From assembly GCF_030272615.1 (NCBI RefSeq), contig NC_081405.1:470510008-470574007 (forward strand): a DNA stretch of 64,000 nt, in the 5' to 3' direction. The notes below the pieces were generated by a model. The model did no database searches, was not told the DNA's origin, and saw nothing but the letters and a program-made list of their open reading frames with translations. How positions within the stretch are numbered: position 1 is the stretch's first letter; each line of letters begins with the position of its first letter. This document shows, one piece after another, positions 11,761-21,727 of this stretch. This stretch comes from Cryptomeria japonica. Its lineage: Eukaryota; Streptophyta; Pinopsida; Cupressales; Cupressaceae. The position numbers were made by a program, and so were the translations under genes.

Positions 11761-12940
11761 TGTGTCAAATTGAATTTCATCCTCAGAATACTACCTGCAA
11801 CAAGTTAGTTTCACAAAATACCAATGGAAATACTACAGGAAATCCAAACTCAACCAATGAAACTACATGAAATACATATGAAATAAAAATACTAATATTA
11901 CCTTCATGGTTTATGTCTCATTGTGTCCTAACTCCACTATTCCTAGTTGTAGATGGTGTGCTCTCAGACAATGCACTGATAGCTTCCAAGATGGCATATG
12001 AAGAATGGACTGATACCTGATAGCTAACAAATGCTATGCTATGCAATACTACATGATTATGCTAAAATGATTATGTTATATGATAATTGCTATTTTGCTT
12101 TGATTAAAACTCACAGATGCATAAGTTTTACAAATGATTTGCTTGAAAATGCACTTGAAGTCTCTTGAAGTCTAACTCTCTCTCAACTGAAGCTCTTGAT
12201 TTTATAGACTTTGAGAGGATGAGATGATGTGGCTAAGATCAATGGTCATGATCCGATCTACAGATTTGGATGGCTGTGAGCAAAGGTGAAGGTTGAGAGA
12301 AAGGGGGAAGGAGAAGACAAGTGTCACTCATCTCACCTTGACTGGGTTGCTGATTGAGGGAATCTAGGGATGGTTGGAGAAGATTTAGGCATGATAGGAC
12401 AAGTAGACTCAAGTCTTTCCTAAGATGTAGGGAGTGTTGGAGAGAATATAGGAGATGGTTATGAAATATGTGTACATACACAATATTCATTAAATTTGGA
12501 AGTTGAAGATAAAAATGAATTAATATTTAAGAAATATTAATTTCTTTAGCCACATGTTTGATGAGTTGGTAAAGGGAAGATGAAGTAGAGATGGAGGGTG
12601 AGTTGGAAAAGAAAGATTAAATAATTGAGGAAATCATTTAATATTTGAGACTATAGGATACGAGAATAACTATTAAATATTGGATATTTAATTGTTTGGA
12701 GAAGATAATTAAATATTAGATATTTAATTAACTTGGTTAGAGGAATAATTAAATATTAGATATTTAATTATTTAGAGGAATAAGATAGATGAATTAATTA
12801 ATAAATATTAATTAATAGAAAGAAACGAAATGAATTCAATAAATTAATCTTTTCAAATTAACTATTTAATAGAAAAATAATTTGTTAAATAAATATAAAA
12901 TATTTATTTAATTGCGCATAGCCATTTTTATGTGTATACA
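11761..12940 (-). repeat. 5' LTR of element A (1,180 bp)
   Basis: On the plus strand it runs from TGTGTCAAATTG to TTTTATGTGTATACA, that is TG...CA ends. The minus strand begins TGTATACACATAAAAATGG, matching the solo LTR at 50,415-51,412 (TGTATACACCTAAAAATGG). The right part is AT-rich with repeated AATTAAATATTAG words. A TATAAAA box lies at 12,200-12,206 (minus). Confidence 0.85.
12200..12206 (-). promoter_or_regulatory. TATA box in element A 5' LTR
   Basis: Minus strand TATAAAA in the middle of the LTR, where a U3/R promoter would be. Equivalent TATAAAT boxes occur in the solo LTR (50,877-50,884) and in LTR H (63,338-63,344). Confidence 0.55.
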
Positions 12941-13127
12941 ACTACTATCTCCAATGCCTACTCACCGGTTACCACCATATGTCTCCAACACTAACTTGTA
13001 TACCAGTCACTCCAATGACCAATTGACATCCCATACTTATCGGTGACAAGCTATACCAGTAACATGCTATACTAGTTGACATCAATGACACCATTTCCGG
13101 TTGACATCAATGAAAACACAATGCCAA
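12941..13127. other. Remnant resembling the end of a copia-type LTR
   Basis: Contains ACCGGTT, ATACCAGTAACATGC, and GTTGACATCAATGACA followed by a second TTGACATCAATGA, and ends AATGCCAA. The same words occur near the end of the copia LTRs (for example TGTTGACATCAATGACAAAA near 17,611). It is cut by element A's LTR on the left and abuts the next LTR on the right. Confidence 0.5.
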
Positions 13128-13937
13128 TGTTAGGATTCCCATAGATATTAAGAGGGGGGGGGGAGTTGAATCAGTATCTAACCGGTTAGAGCAATTTCTT
13201 AACTTAAAACATGCAGAACATATTAATATTGTATATCGATATATAGAAAGTAATAAACAAAGATAACAACAATGACATGAAAAGCACACCATAACACAAT
13301 ATTTTAATGAGGAAACCCGATGTGGGAAAAACCTTGGTGGGATTTGTGACCCCCAATATTCACTTACTGGCCAATAAGAGAATATTACTGCTACAATAGG
13401 GGCCTGGACATGCAGGAAGGCCAAGTGCCTAGAGCTCACTGCTCAAATACAAAATAGGAAGTCTCACTGACTTACAAAATGGATTATATAAATCTAGTGT
13501 CTTGTACTACTTCAAAATAACATCTATAATGCCAGATCCAGTACCAGTTTTTTCTCTGCTTCTTACATAAACCCTTAACCTATAATTCACATAATAGGTC
13601 TGCCTTATTTCGTATATATATTTTATTTTCTATATGACAAAATGTTCTAGAATGATCTCTCTTATATAAGAGTCATTTTACAACTTGCCAAGTTGGCTTA
13701 CAATGATTTTATAATAATAAACAAAATATGTTACAACAAAAATCCTGTCAGCCTCTGTGCCGGTATGCTTCCTTTCACTGCCGGTGCTGGTGGTCTAAGT
13801 GTCAGTGTATAGTTTGATCTTGCTAGTGCTGGTGGAATGCCTTGTCAGTGTCATAGGATTGTAAGGTTGCCATCAATGACAAAACCTTCAATCATCTACA
13901 ATGTCTCATTGGAGTGTGTATTTGTCAATAGCCAACA
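13128..13937 (-). repeat. Copia-type LTR, probably solo
   Basis: 810 bp from TGTTAGGATTCCC to AATAGCCAACA (TG...CA). Near the left end a run of G is followed by TTGAATCAG, and further in come GGAAACCC, GTGGGAAAAACC, GGCCTGGACATGCAGG and CCTAGAGCTCACTGCTC, all shared with the LTRs of C, E and F. No primer site, polypurine tract or coding region adjoins it. Flanking five-mers GCCAA and AACCC do not match, so an exact duplication is lacking. Confidence 0.7.
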
Positions 13938-14181
13938 AACCCTTCATACCAAAATCAATCTTGACCCTCCATTGAACTCCTCCAATCTATAAATTGGAGT
14001 CTCATTTCCTCACAAATGACTACATGGAATCTTCCTCTAATATTATGCTGTCCCTTTCTTCCTCTATCTTCTTCTATCATGTCCTCATGATCCTTCATCA
14101 AATTCAAATCTATTCATTTCCATCTAATCCAAATCCAAACCTTATCAAATCATTCAAATCTTGTTGTGTGTGGAGAGCAAT
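13938..14181. other. Background sequence
   Basis: CT-rich, with a TATAAATTGGAG word near 13,988. An open frame starts at 13,994 (MESHFLTNDYMESSSNIMLS) and continues into element G; no family is recognised. Confidence 0.4.
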
Positions 14182-15068
14182 TGATGCAGACAAGGTAGGG
14201 AGATCCAATTAAGGACAACCCAACCTTGTAGCTAAACATATAAACCATGTAATATATACTGATAATCGGTAACAAAATAGCAACAAGAACAACCGATAAC
14301 AACACATGACACATAACTTGTAAATAACATGAATAAATCTCATTGCAGTCTAAAGGATTACACATGCCACATGATGGATTGTAGTCCAGGATACAAATAA
14401 TGCTTACAACACAATTACAAGATTTGCATATCATCCTCATATTAAATCACCTTTCGGGAACAGTCTGTCGATTCTACCTTAATCTAGACCTCAACCTTCC
14501 AGCCTCAGTCCTACTAGATTAGGATCTCACCGGATCTACATCTTCGCTCGATTTCAAAACTCTTTCTTCTATCTTTTGACTTCCGTCTTGTCAAATGATT
14601 CACTAGCTTCCATATATACCATCTGCAAATAATTACAACTCAATCAAGTCAGCCTAAAGACCAACTGGTTCATGAAATGTGCAACAATAATATGTCAACT
14701 CAAATCACTAAGAACATCTCGAAAACATAAAATGATGTGCAGACCTCCATAAATATCGGCCAAGACCCAAAACAACATCTCCAATGATCTGCAAGTCATG
14801 AAGATCAACTGCAACCCTATCCCACTTCGCTCAACACAATAATGACTAATTGGTAAGAATATATCAACTGGGTCAATACTGGAATAGATAACTCACTGAG
14901 AACAAAGCCAAATTACATGAAACTTGAACACGACAAGGATCACGAACATAAGGGAATAAATCCAAAACCACAACACTAAACACTCAAACCAGAAGAAGTG
15001 CCACACTCTCAAGCAATTCCACTGAAAACTGCCCAACTGGTAAGAACTAGACCGGTGCTCCTACATCA
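14182..15068 (-). repeat. 3' LTR of element G
   Basis: 887 bp, TGATGCAGACAAGG to CTCCTACATCA; the partner at 15,414-16,300 is the same length with scattered, mostly transition differences. Confidence 0.85.
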
Positions 15069-15413
15069 GACTCTCAGGGTTAATTGAAAAGTGAGTCCCA
15101 TCACTTGATCTAGTTCTGTGATCTGTTAGTAGCTACTTGCAACTACCTCAGGGGTTTAGTGATCTGATTACATCTTCCAGTTTACTTTCCACGATGATCT
15201 ATCAGTCCAAACTACAGTTTGCCTCAATCAACAATCTGTTCAAGTCTCCACCCACTAACTGCCTCAAGCTCAATCTCTAGAATCGATGGTCTACCTCTTC
15301 ACATTCAGTGATTTGAACAATTCCACAAGTTGCCTCAACTTCCTCTCCAACCAACCGGTGTATAACTGGGTCTTCCTCCAACAACAGGTTCACAAACTAG
15401 CTCTGATACCATT
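15069..15413 (-). other. Interior of element G, non-coding
   Basis: 345 bp with no Gag or Pol motif. On the minus strand a weak purine stretch (CCCTGAGAGTC) precedes the 3' LTR in the polypurine-tract position. The primer site is at the other end. Confidence 0.7.
15397..15411 (-). promoter_or_regulatory. Primer-binding site of element G (initiator tRNA-Met type)
   Basis: Minus strand TGGTATCAGAGCTAG, two bases inside the 5' LTR. TGGTATCAGAGC is the classic site complementary to the 3' end of plant initiator tRNA-Met. Confidence 0.85.
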
Positions 15414-16300
15414 TGATGTAGACAAGGAAGGGAGATCCAATGAAGGAAAACCCAACCTTGCAGCTAAACACATAAACCATGCAAGATATACTGGTAACTG
15501 GTAACAAAACAACATCAAGAACAACTGATAATGACACATGACACATAACCAGTAAATAACATGAATAAATCTCATTACAGTCTGAAGGATTACACATGCC
15601 ACATGCTAGATTATAGTCCAGGATACAAATAATGCTTACAACACAATTACAAGATCCGCAGATCATCCTCATATTAAAACAACTTTCGAGAACACTCTGT
15701 CGGTTCTACCCTAATCCGGACCTTAGCCTTCCGGCTTTAGTCCTACGAGATTAGGATCTTGCCAGATCTACATCTTCGCTCAATCTGAAAACTATGTCTT
15801 CTATCTTCTTACTTCCATCTTCTCAAATGATTCACCAACTTCCATATATAACGTTCGTAAATAATTGCAACTCAATCAAGTCGGCCCAAATACCAATCAG
15901 TTCATGAAACATGCAATGGTAACATGTCGGCTCAAATCACTAAGAACATCTCCAAAACATAATCGATGTGCGGACCTCCGAAAATACCAACCAAGGCCCA
16001 AAACAACATCTCCAATGATCCGCAAGTCATAGAGATCAACCTCAACCTAATCCCACTTCGCTCAACACACTACCGGGCTAACCATTAAGAACATATCAAC
16101 TGGGTCAATATCAGAATTGATAACTCACCGGGAACAAAGCTAAATGCCATGAAACTCAAACACGACAAGGATCATGAACAAAAGGGAATAAACCCAAAAC
16201 CACAACACTAAACACTCAAACAAGAAGAAGTGCCACACTCTCAAGGAATTCCATTGAAAACTGCCCAACTGGTAAGAACTAGATTGATGCTCCTGCATCA
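15414..16300 (-). repeat. 5' LTR of element G
   Basis: 887 bp, TGATGTAGACAAGG to CTCCTGCATCA, aligned without obvious length change to 14,182-15,068. Confidence 0.85.
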
Positions 16301-16583
16301 ATAATCCACATCCCAAAGAAGGAGCCAATCCAATCAAGTGAGGAAGGGGTGCATTCCTGATTTCATCCAAGGCTCAATTGGAGGAACAAGAGAGATTCCT
16401 CTCTTACAAGGTAAAATTTAGTTATCTTGTTATTTTCATTTGGCTTTTTATGCTTATTTGGATTTAACTAACCTGCTAACCTTGCACGAGAAGTTTCTCT
16501 TGGTTCATTCTAGCATGTCCAGTGGGACCCACGTCCCTAATTTAATATTTTTCTTGAAATTTTGTGTTTTTGTCGAAGGTCAC
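16301..16583. other. Background sequence, ending in element C target site
   Basis: No gene seen. The last five bases GTCAC (16,579-16,583) are repeated at 31,137-31,141 on the other side of element C. Confidence 0.7.
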
Positions 16584-17648
16584 TGTTAGGTCTCGGAGAC
16601 AACTAAGGGGGGGGGGGGGGTGAATCAGTTGTCTAATAAATTCAAACCAAAATCTACTTAACCAACTTAATGTTTAATACCGGTAAACCAGTTAAGTGTG
16701 TCGGTAGATAGTGTTAAAAGTAAATTTCTATACCGGTAAAGATTAATGCATGAAACATAAACATAAAGTCATCCACAACACATAAAACCAATATTTGTAC
16801 ATGGAAACCCTCTAAGGGGAAAAACCACAGTGGGAAACCTTACCCACAATTAGATGATACTACTACAGATAGTAAGTGTACATAAATGGGGTCTGCACAT
16901 GCAGAAAGGCCAACAACCTAGAGCTCACTGCTCAATCACAAAAATGGGACTCACACTGACTACAGTTGGATGGTTAAATTCAATAAGAATGTACGACATA
17001 GAATAGCATCTTCATATGCTGCATTCAGTACTGGTGTAATGCTAATATGCTTTCACAAAAACCTAGATTCACCTTCAAATGATGTCTTCGTGTATACCTC
17101 TGCTTAATCTCACATATACCTTCACAAAATTCTTTTTCGCATTCCACATTCGATCTTACAAATAAGATCTTACATTTATACCATAACCTAAGACCAATTT
17201 TAGTAGGTCGGCTCTACAAGATATTACAATAAAACATTTTACAAACAATATAATATCTTATGTAATAACCGATTAAACATGTTGATTTAATGCATTTACA
17301 CAAATATTAAATCATCTCCATAGTGTGCCATGTTGATCTGGAAAAGGGAAACCTACCAGTGTAACCCTAGGTAACCTTGGACCTATTTGTCGGTAAAGGC
17401 AAATATGCAAATATGAATATAACAATGATTAATTATTCAAAACAAAGTGTCCACATGATGTCTTTGACATTACCAAGTGTTTTCCATATCATTCCAAGTG
17501 CTGGTGAACATTATATCTTGCCAGTGAACCATATACCAGTAACTGTGCAATAGTTACTTGCTTGCCGATGAATGCTGCTGGATCACCAAAGTGCTAGTGT
17601 TTTAGTAGGTGTTGACATCAATGACAAAACCATACCAAAATACCAACA
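16584..17648 (-). repeat. 3' LTR of element C (1,065 bp)
   Basis: TGTTAGGTCTCGG to AAATACCAACA. It carries a G-run of about 12 bases followed by TGAATCAG roughly 35 bases from the left end (U5 side). It pairs with 30,076-31,136 with few indels. Confidence 0.92.
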
Positions 17649-17935
17649 ATCTCCTCCTTTGGCATTGATTGCAACACAAGATGGAAAAACCATCAAAGTG
17701 CCAAAACAGAAATGCCAAATACCAAAAACCAACAATCTCCCTTAAACAACAATCTCTCCCCCTGGGAGCAACATGTGTTTATTCAAGGATTTTCAATATC
17801 AATTTCTCTACCAATCTCTCCTTAAAAGATAATGTGTTTTTCCATAGATATCTCTCCCCCTTTGACATCAAATGCCAAAGTTCATATACAAAATACCAAT
17901 AAATTCAATATACCAACTACTCCCCCTGAGAAGTA
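17649..17935 (-). promoter_or_regulatory. Polypurine tract series before C 3' LTR
   Basis: The tract touching the LTR reads AAAGGAGGAGAT on the minus strand (17,649-17,661) and would prime plus-strand synthesis. Three further G-rich tracts (GGGGGAGA type) lie at about 17,755, 17,852 and 17,919. The same multi-tract layout occurs in E and F. Confidence 0.65.
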
Positions 17936-18007
17936 GCTTCCTCATCAAAGACCGGAGTAAAAGATTTTTCTTTCAATTCTACTAGTTGATGACAATCATC
18001 AACTATC

Positions 18008-18842
18008 TAAGTCTCTACTGGTGGTGGTATGAATCCAAGCTGATCTCTGAGATATTCAAAAGTCTCCTTAGGCAAAGGTTTTGTGAAAATATCTGCAAGT
18101 TGTTCTTTAGTATTCACATAAACCAGTTTTATCTCTTTTTCTTCAACTTTTTCCCTTAGATAATTTAGTTTGATAGAAACATTTTAGAATGTAATACCGA
18201 ATTCTTAGATATATCAATTGCTGTAGTGTTATCACAATATATAGTAATAGGTTCCTTGCATTTTACCTTCATGTCTTTCAACATTTGTTTAAGCCATAGT
18301 ATCTATGTACAGTTAGTTGCTGCTGCAACATATTCTGATTTTGCCGTTGATAAAGATGTACAACTTTGTTTCTTACTCAACCAAGAGACTAATCTCTTTC
18401 CAAGAAAGAATGCTTTGCTGGTGGTGCTTTTTCTATCATCCACATCTCCTACCCAATTTGCATCTATGTATGCACATAGATCAAAATTTGCATCTCTAGA
18501 ATACCATAATCCAAGATTTGCAATGCCTTGTAAGTACCAAAAAATCCTTTTTACTGCTGATTCATGATTTTCCTTAGGATTACTTTGAAATCTAGAAACA
18601 ATACAAACTGCATTCATAATATCAAGCATGGTTTGTGTCAAATACAGTAAACCTCCTATCATAGATTTGTATCTAGTTGGATTAACAGGTGTAGATTCAT
18701 CTCTTTGAGATAATTTGTCATTTATAGTCATAGGTGTGCTTACTGGTTTAGAGTTCTCCATCCCAAATTTCTTTAGTAACTCTTTTAGGTACTTGGATTG
18801 ACTAAAAAATATACCTTTATCAATCTGTGAAATCTGTAATCC
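18008..18842 (-). pseudogene. Element C RT end and RNase H
   Basis: Right next to element D the frame reads GLQISQIDKGIFFSQSKYLK, continuing the RT interrupted at 26,704. It passes through TRYKSMIGGLLYLTQT and then copia RNase H: LWYSRDANFDLCAYIDANW (catalytic Asp), STTSKAFFLGKRLVSWLSKK and STAKSEYVAAATNC (Glu). After 18,303 the frame is broken, and the remaining RNase H, with the TKPLP-type end, runs to about 18,008. Codons reading into D (MTLPSLSLELG...) are D LTR sequence, not part of the protein. Confidence 0.88.
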
Positions 18843-20093
18843 TGTAAAGCGGAAAAAATCAAACCCTAGTTGTTCTCCCCTCCCTAACTCCAAGGAGAGA
18901 GAAGGGAGAGTCACTAGGGTTGATGGTTTTCACTTAGGGGAGACTTTACAAAGAGGGGTTGAAACCCACAAGATCCAATCCCACACAATGTAGGATTGGA
19001 TTCTAAATGAGTTTCAAGGGTTAAGACATCAAGGATACCCTCTTTTGTAAAGAATATAGATAGGATGATTGAACTAGGAATGTATGTAGAAGCAAGAAAG
19101 ATTAACTTGTAAATAGAGATAGGGATATGGGATGAAGCTGCGGACCTGGAATTAGCAGTAAAATGTCGAGACGGTGCTGTTCTGCAAATTTGAGCGAAAG
19201 TTGACAGGACGATGGCACCCAGCGTGCACACGGTCCTCCGAAAAATCTGTGAAACGAAGGTGGATCTGTTCGTCTTTGCACAAGGATTCCAGATCTTCAA
19301 TTACAGCTGCGTAACTGCAACCTACACATAGAAAAGAGAGGATGATTGCGGGGTTAGGGATTAGGGGTTTTCCTTTAGGTCAAACCCCGATTTTGGAATT
19401 AACCAAGAAATGAGAATGCTGTAAATGTAAATGTTTGTAATGTAAACAAGTACTGATACCTTGTTGTAAGAATGTTTGTATTCTTACATGCAAAGGTGTA
19501 ATGTATGTAGTATGTTGTATGTGATCTCCTCTTCAGTGGTTGAATCCTTGTCTTGAATGCAACACCTAGCCTTGAATGGAGACTTAGAATGCTCAATTGC
19601 TTGAAGGAATACTTGAATGCTTGAATGTTTGAATGTTTGAATATCGCTTCCGCGTCTTGCTCTTGCTTATTTTCTTCCTCCCTTTCTAGGAGAGGAAAAG
19701 TAGTTTATATACTTGTCAATTAGGGTTGATAGATCGATTATTCTGACCTTAGGCCGACCAGGAAACATTATTTCCTGAATTGCAAACTTCAAGACCCGAT
19801 GCCCAAAAGGAGATCGGGCCCAAAATAGGGCCAGGGACCAGGGCGCTGGGCGCCATGGTCCTGGGGGACCAGGGCACTGGGCGCCCTAGTCCTGAAGGAC
19901 CAGGGTGCTAAGCGCCATGGTCCCACCTCCCGAGACAACAGGGTGCAAGGAGGGATCAGGCCAGGGTGCAGAAAAATGCAGTTTTTGGTGTTGTAAACAG
20001 GTTTCGGGGTCTCCATTCAGGTTCAACGTTGCGCCACCATCGTGAAGACCCAAATGCAGTCAAAATTGCAAGTGTCACAATTTTAGGATGCTA
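18843..20093 (-). repeat. 3' LTR of element D (1,251 bp)
   Basis: TGTAAAGCGG to TAGGATGCTACA, with TGTA/TACA ends. Compared with the 5' LTR it has 25 extra bases right after the first TG. A TATATAA box (minus) lies at 19,704-19,711. A three-copy GC-rich repeat lies at 19,834-19,924. Confidence 0.9.
19834..19924. repeat. GC-rich 30-bp repeat, three copies, in D 3' LTR
   Basis: Three units of about 30 bases, each GGACCAGGGCGCTGGGCGCC followed by (A/C)TGGTCC or CTAGTCC. Each unit is itself nearly palindromic (GGACCAGGGCGC / GCGCCATGGTCC), so a stem is possible. Counterpart at 26,440-26,535 in the other LTR. Confidence 0.75.
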
Positions 20094-20110
20094 CATTTAG
20101 CCCCCACTTT
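20094..20110 (-). promoter_or_regulatory. Polypurine tract of element D
   Basis: Minus strand AAAGTGGGGGCTAAA directly before TGTAGCATCC of the 3' LTR. Confidence 0.75.
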
Positions 20111-20843
20111 AGTGGGAGTATAAGTGTACGCTCATACTTCCGGTAAAGTACAAGGAAACAACATTGAAAAACTTTCACCATGTCAAGGAGGCAAGATACA
20201 CCAAGCCCCCAGTGGACTAAGGATCTTACGAATTCGATTGACAAAGTAAAAGGGAAGATCACGAGGGAGAACCATGACTGTCAGTAGTAAGGTTCCCTCA
20301 CTATGAGTCATGTAAGAAAAATACCAAAAATTTTCAAGGCAAAGGTAAATTCGCTAAGAAACTTTCAAGTATCTTGAAAAGATATGAACGGGATGTATGC
20401 CCCCCTATGTTAAAGCGATCGCACATGCCTCACTGGGGGTGATTGCTTTAAGGTAGTGATACATATAAGAAATGAGAAAGGAGCACGTTATCACAAGGAT
20501 TTAGCCCCCAAGTGTGAGATAAGCCCAAGGATAATAGACACAAAACACAAAGCACAAGGTGACTTTGCTTTCCTCAGGGTCAGTATGCTGTATGATAATT
20601 CATGTATATCATATGTATGTATGCATAATTGTTCTTCATTCCCCAATCAAGGAAGGTCACCTAGAAGAAGGGAACACATGTGTCTTTTGAGTCAACATGA
20701 GAGAGACCAAAAGAGATCTTAATGTTTTGCATCGTCCTCAAGTAGACAACACTAAGGAGAACAAATAGAAGAATGAGAATAACACATAGAAGAAGTAACA
20801 AAAGAGATCAAGAGAGGAGGAGAGAGTCTGCTATGCTAATGAA
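20111..20843 (-). other. 3' untranslated region of element D
   Basis: No family-like frame. Further G-runs on the minus strand in polypurine-like settings lie near 20,205 (CACTGGGGGCTT), 20,400 (ATAGGGGGGCAT) and 20,503 (CTTGGGGGCTAAAT). The plus frame 20,456-20,722 shows no known domain. Confidence 0.6.
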
Positions 20844-21727
20844 CTAGTCTAGCACGTCATCTACCCCCCGATCTTGCTGATCAATATTTTGGGAAGGTAG
20901 GAAACACACTAGAGGAGGAACATCCAACACAGCAGATGGAGCTATCACAAGATCCAAACAAGGGCAATGTTCATGTTCCAAGCCACGTTGTTCTTGTCTA
21001 GGAGCTAGGATAAGTGCTTTAGAAAATTTGTTAGATAAATGGTTATCAACATCAACATATTCATATTCACTATCAGAATGAACAGGAGTAACATTTTCAT
21101 CATGCATAACATTTTCATCATGAATAACATTTTCATCTATATCATCATCAAGATTTATAAAAATAGGATCTTTAACTCGCACAGGATCAAGACCATCATG
21201 CATCTTATGTTTAGGAGATTTCGGCTCAATCTTTGGTTGAGGAGAAAATGGAATAATATTGGCTGAAGGTGTTTTTGGGGATTGCAAGGTTTGAGAAGCA
21301 GCTGCCTGAGCTCTAAGACGACTCTTTCATCGCGTTCATGTGTAGAACGATTTCGTCTAGTCTTAGTAGGAAGTTGAGAAGATTGAGGAGGAGGAATGTT
21401 CTCATCCTTTTCACTTGGGTGTTTAGGTTGTGGTCTCTTAGGTTGAATAATAGGAGAAGAGGAAGGAGGAGGAACTGCTCCATATAAGGGAGGAATATTT
21501 GGTTTAGGAAGGAGACCAAGTCCATCATGACGAGGAGGTATAGGTCTACTTTTGGGAAGTTTATTAGTCATAGGCATAGTCACATTCATAAGGATGGGTT
21601 GGGAATCTTCTTGAGGAAAGACATTAGTTTTATCTTTCAAAGGAGGAACTTCCTTCTCAAGAATGATAGGAATATCAAGTTTGGGTGTTCTAGGTTCACT
21701 TAGAGATAGGATCATATCTTTTTTCAC
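20844..21727 (-). pseudogene. Pro/Ser-rich tail following gag-protease of element D
   Basis: Two overlapping frames separated by a slip near 21,290. The first starts in a GTGA overlap with the gag stop and is Pro-rich (IPPRHDGLGLLPKPNIPPLY, then PPPSSSPIIQPKRPQPKHP). The second (21,287-20,844) holds a short DENVIHDENVMHDENV repeat in an acidic stretch. It sits where element A has its G-patch linker, and the GLGLLPKPNIPP piece may be an eroded equivalent. Nothing resembling RT follows. Confidence 0.5.

Larger units (their letters stand above)
1..12940 (-). mobile_element. Element A: Tat-like Ty3/gypsy LTR retrotransposon, 3' end outside window
   Basis: Minus-strand element read from right to left: 5' LTR, primer-binding site, long leader, gag, protease, G-patch linker, RT, RNase H, second archaeal-type RNase H, integrase, spacer and a possible antisense cargo tail. 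RT-RNH-aRNH-IN order with a CX2HX4HX4C gag knuckle is typical of the plant Tat group. The 3' LTR lies beyond base 1, so the pair of target-site duplications cannot be checked; the five bases after the 5' LTR are ACTAC. The coding region has at least three frame changes (about 8,300, 4,240 and 3,140) and several nonsense codons, so this copy is not autonomous. Confidence 0.88.
14182..16300 (-). mobile_element. Element G: short non-autonomous LTR element (TRIM/LARD-like)
   Basis: Two 887-bp direct repeats around a 345-bp interior. LTR ends are TGATGCAG and CTGCATCA, perfect 8-bp inverted repeats. An initiator-Met primer site next to the right LTR sets the orientation as minus. The interior has no protein-coding potential, so movement would need another element's enzymes. 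Flanking five-mers GCAAT and ATAAT match only partly, so the target-site duplication is eroded or absent. LTRs are longer than in classical TRIMs, while the interior is far shorter than in LARDs. Confidence 0.82.

Noticed and set aside
14150-15672. Paired minus frames of 91-96 aa in the two LTRs of G
   Set aside because: They are duplicated only because the LTR is; no domain, and they cross the LTR edge.
13128-16583. A complete copia element between the LTRs at 13,128 and 16,584
   Set aside because: The LTRs differ strongly, there is no coding sequence between them, and the LTR at 16,584 pairs with 30,076 through the GTCAC duplication.
18226-18567. Plus-strand 113-aa frame
   Set aside because: It is the complement of C's RNase H coding strand; no independent features.
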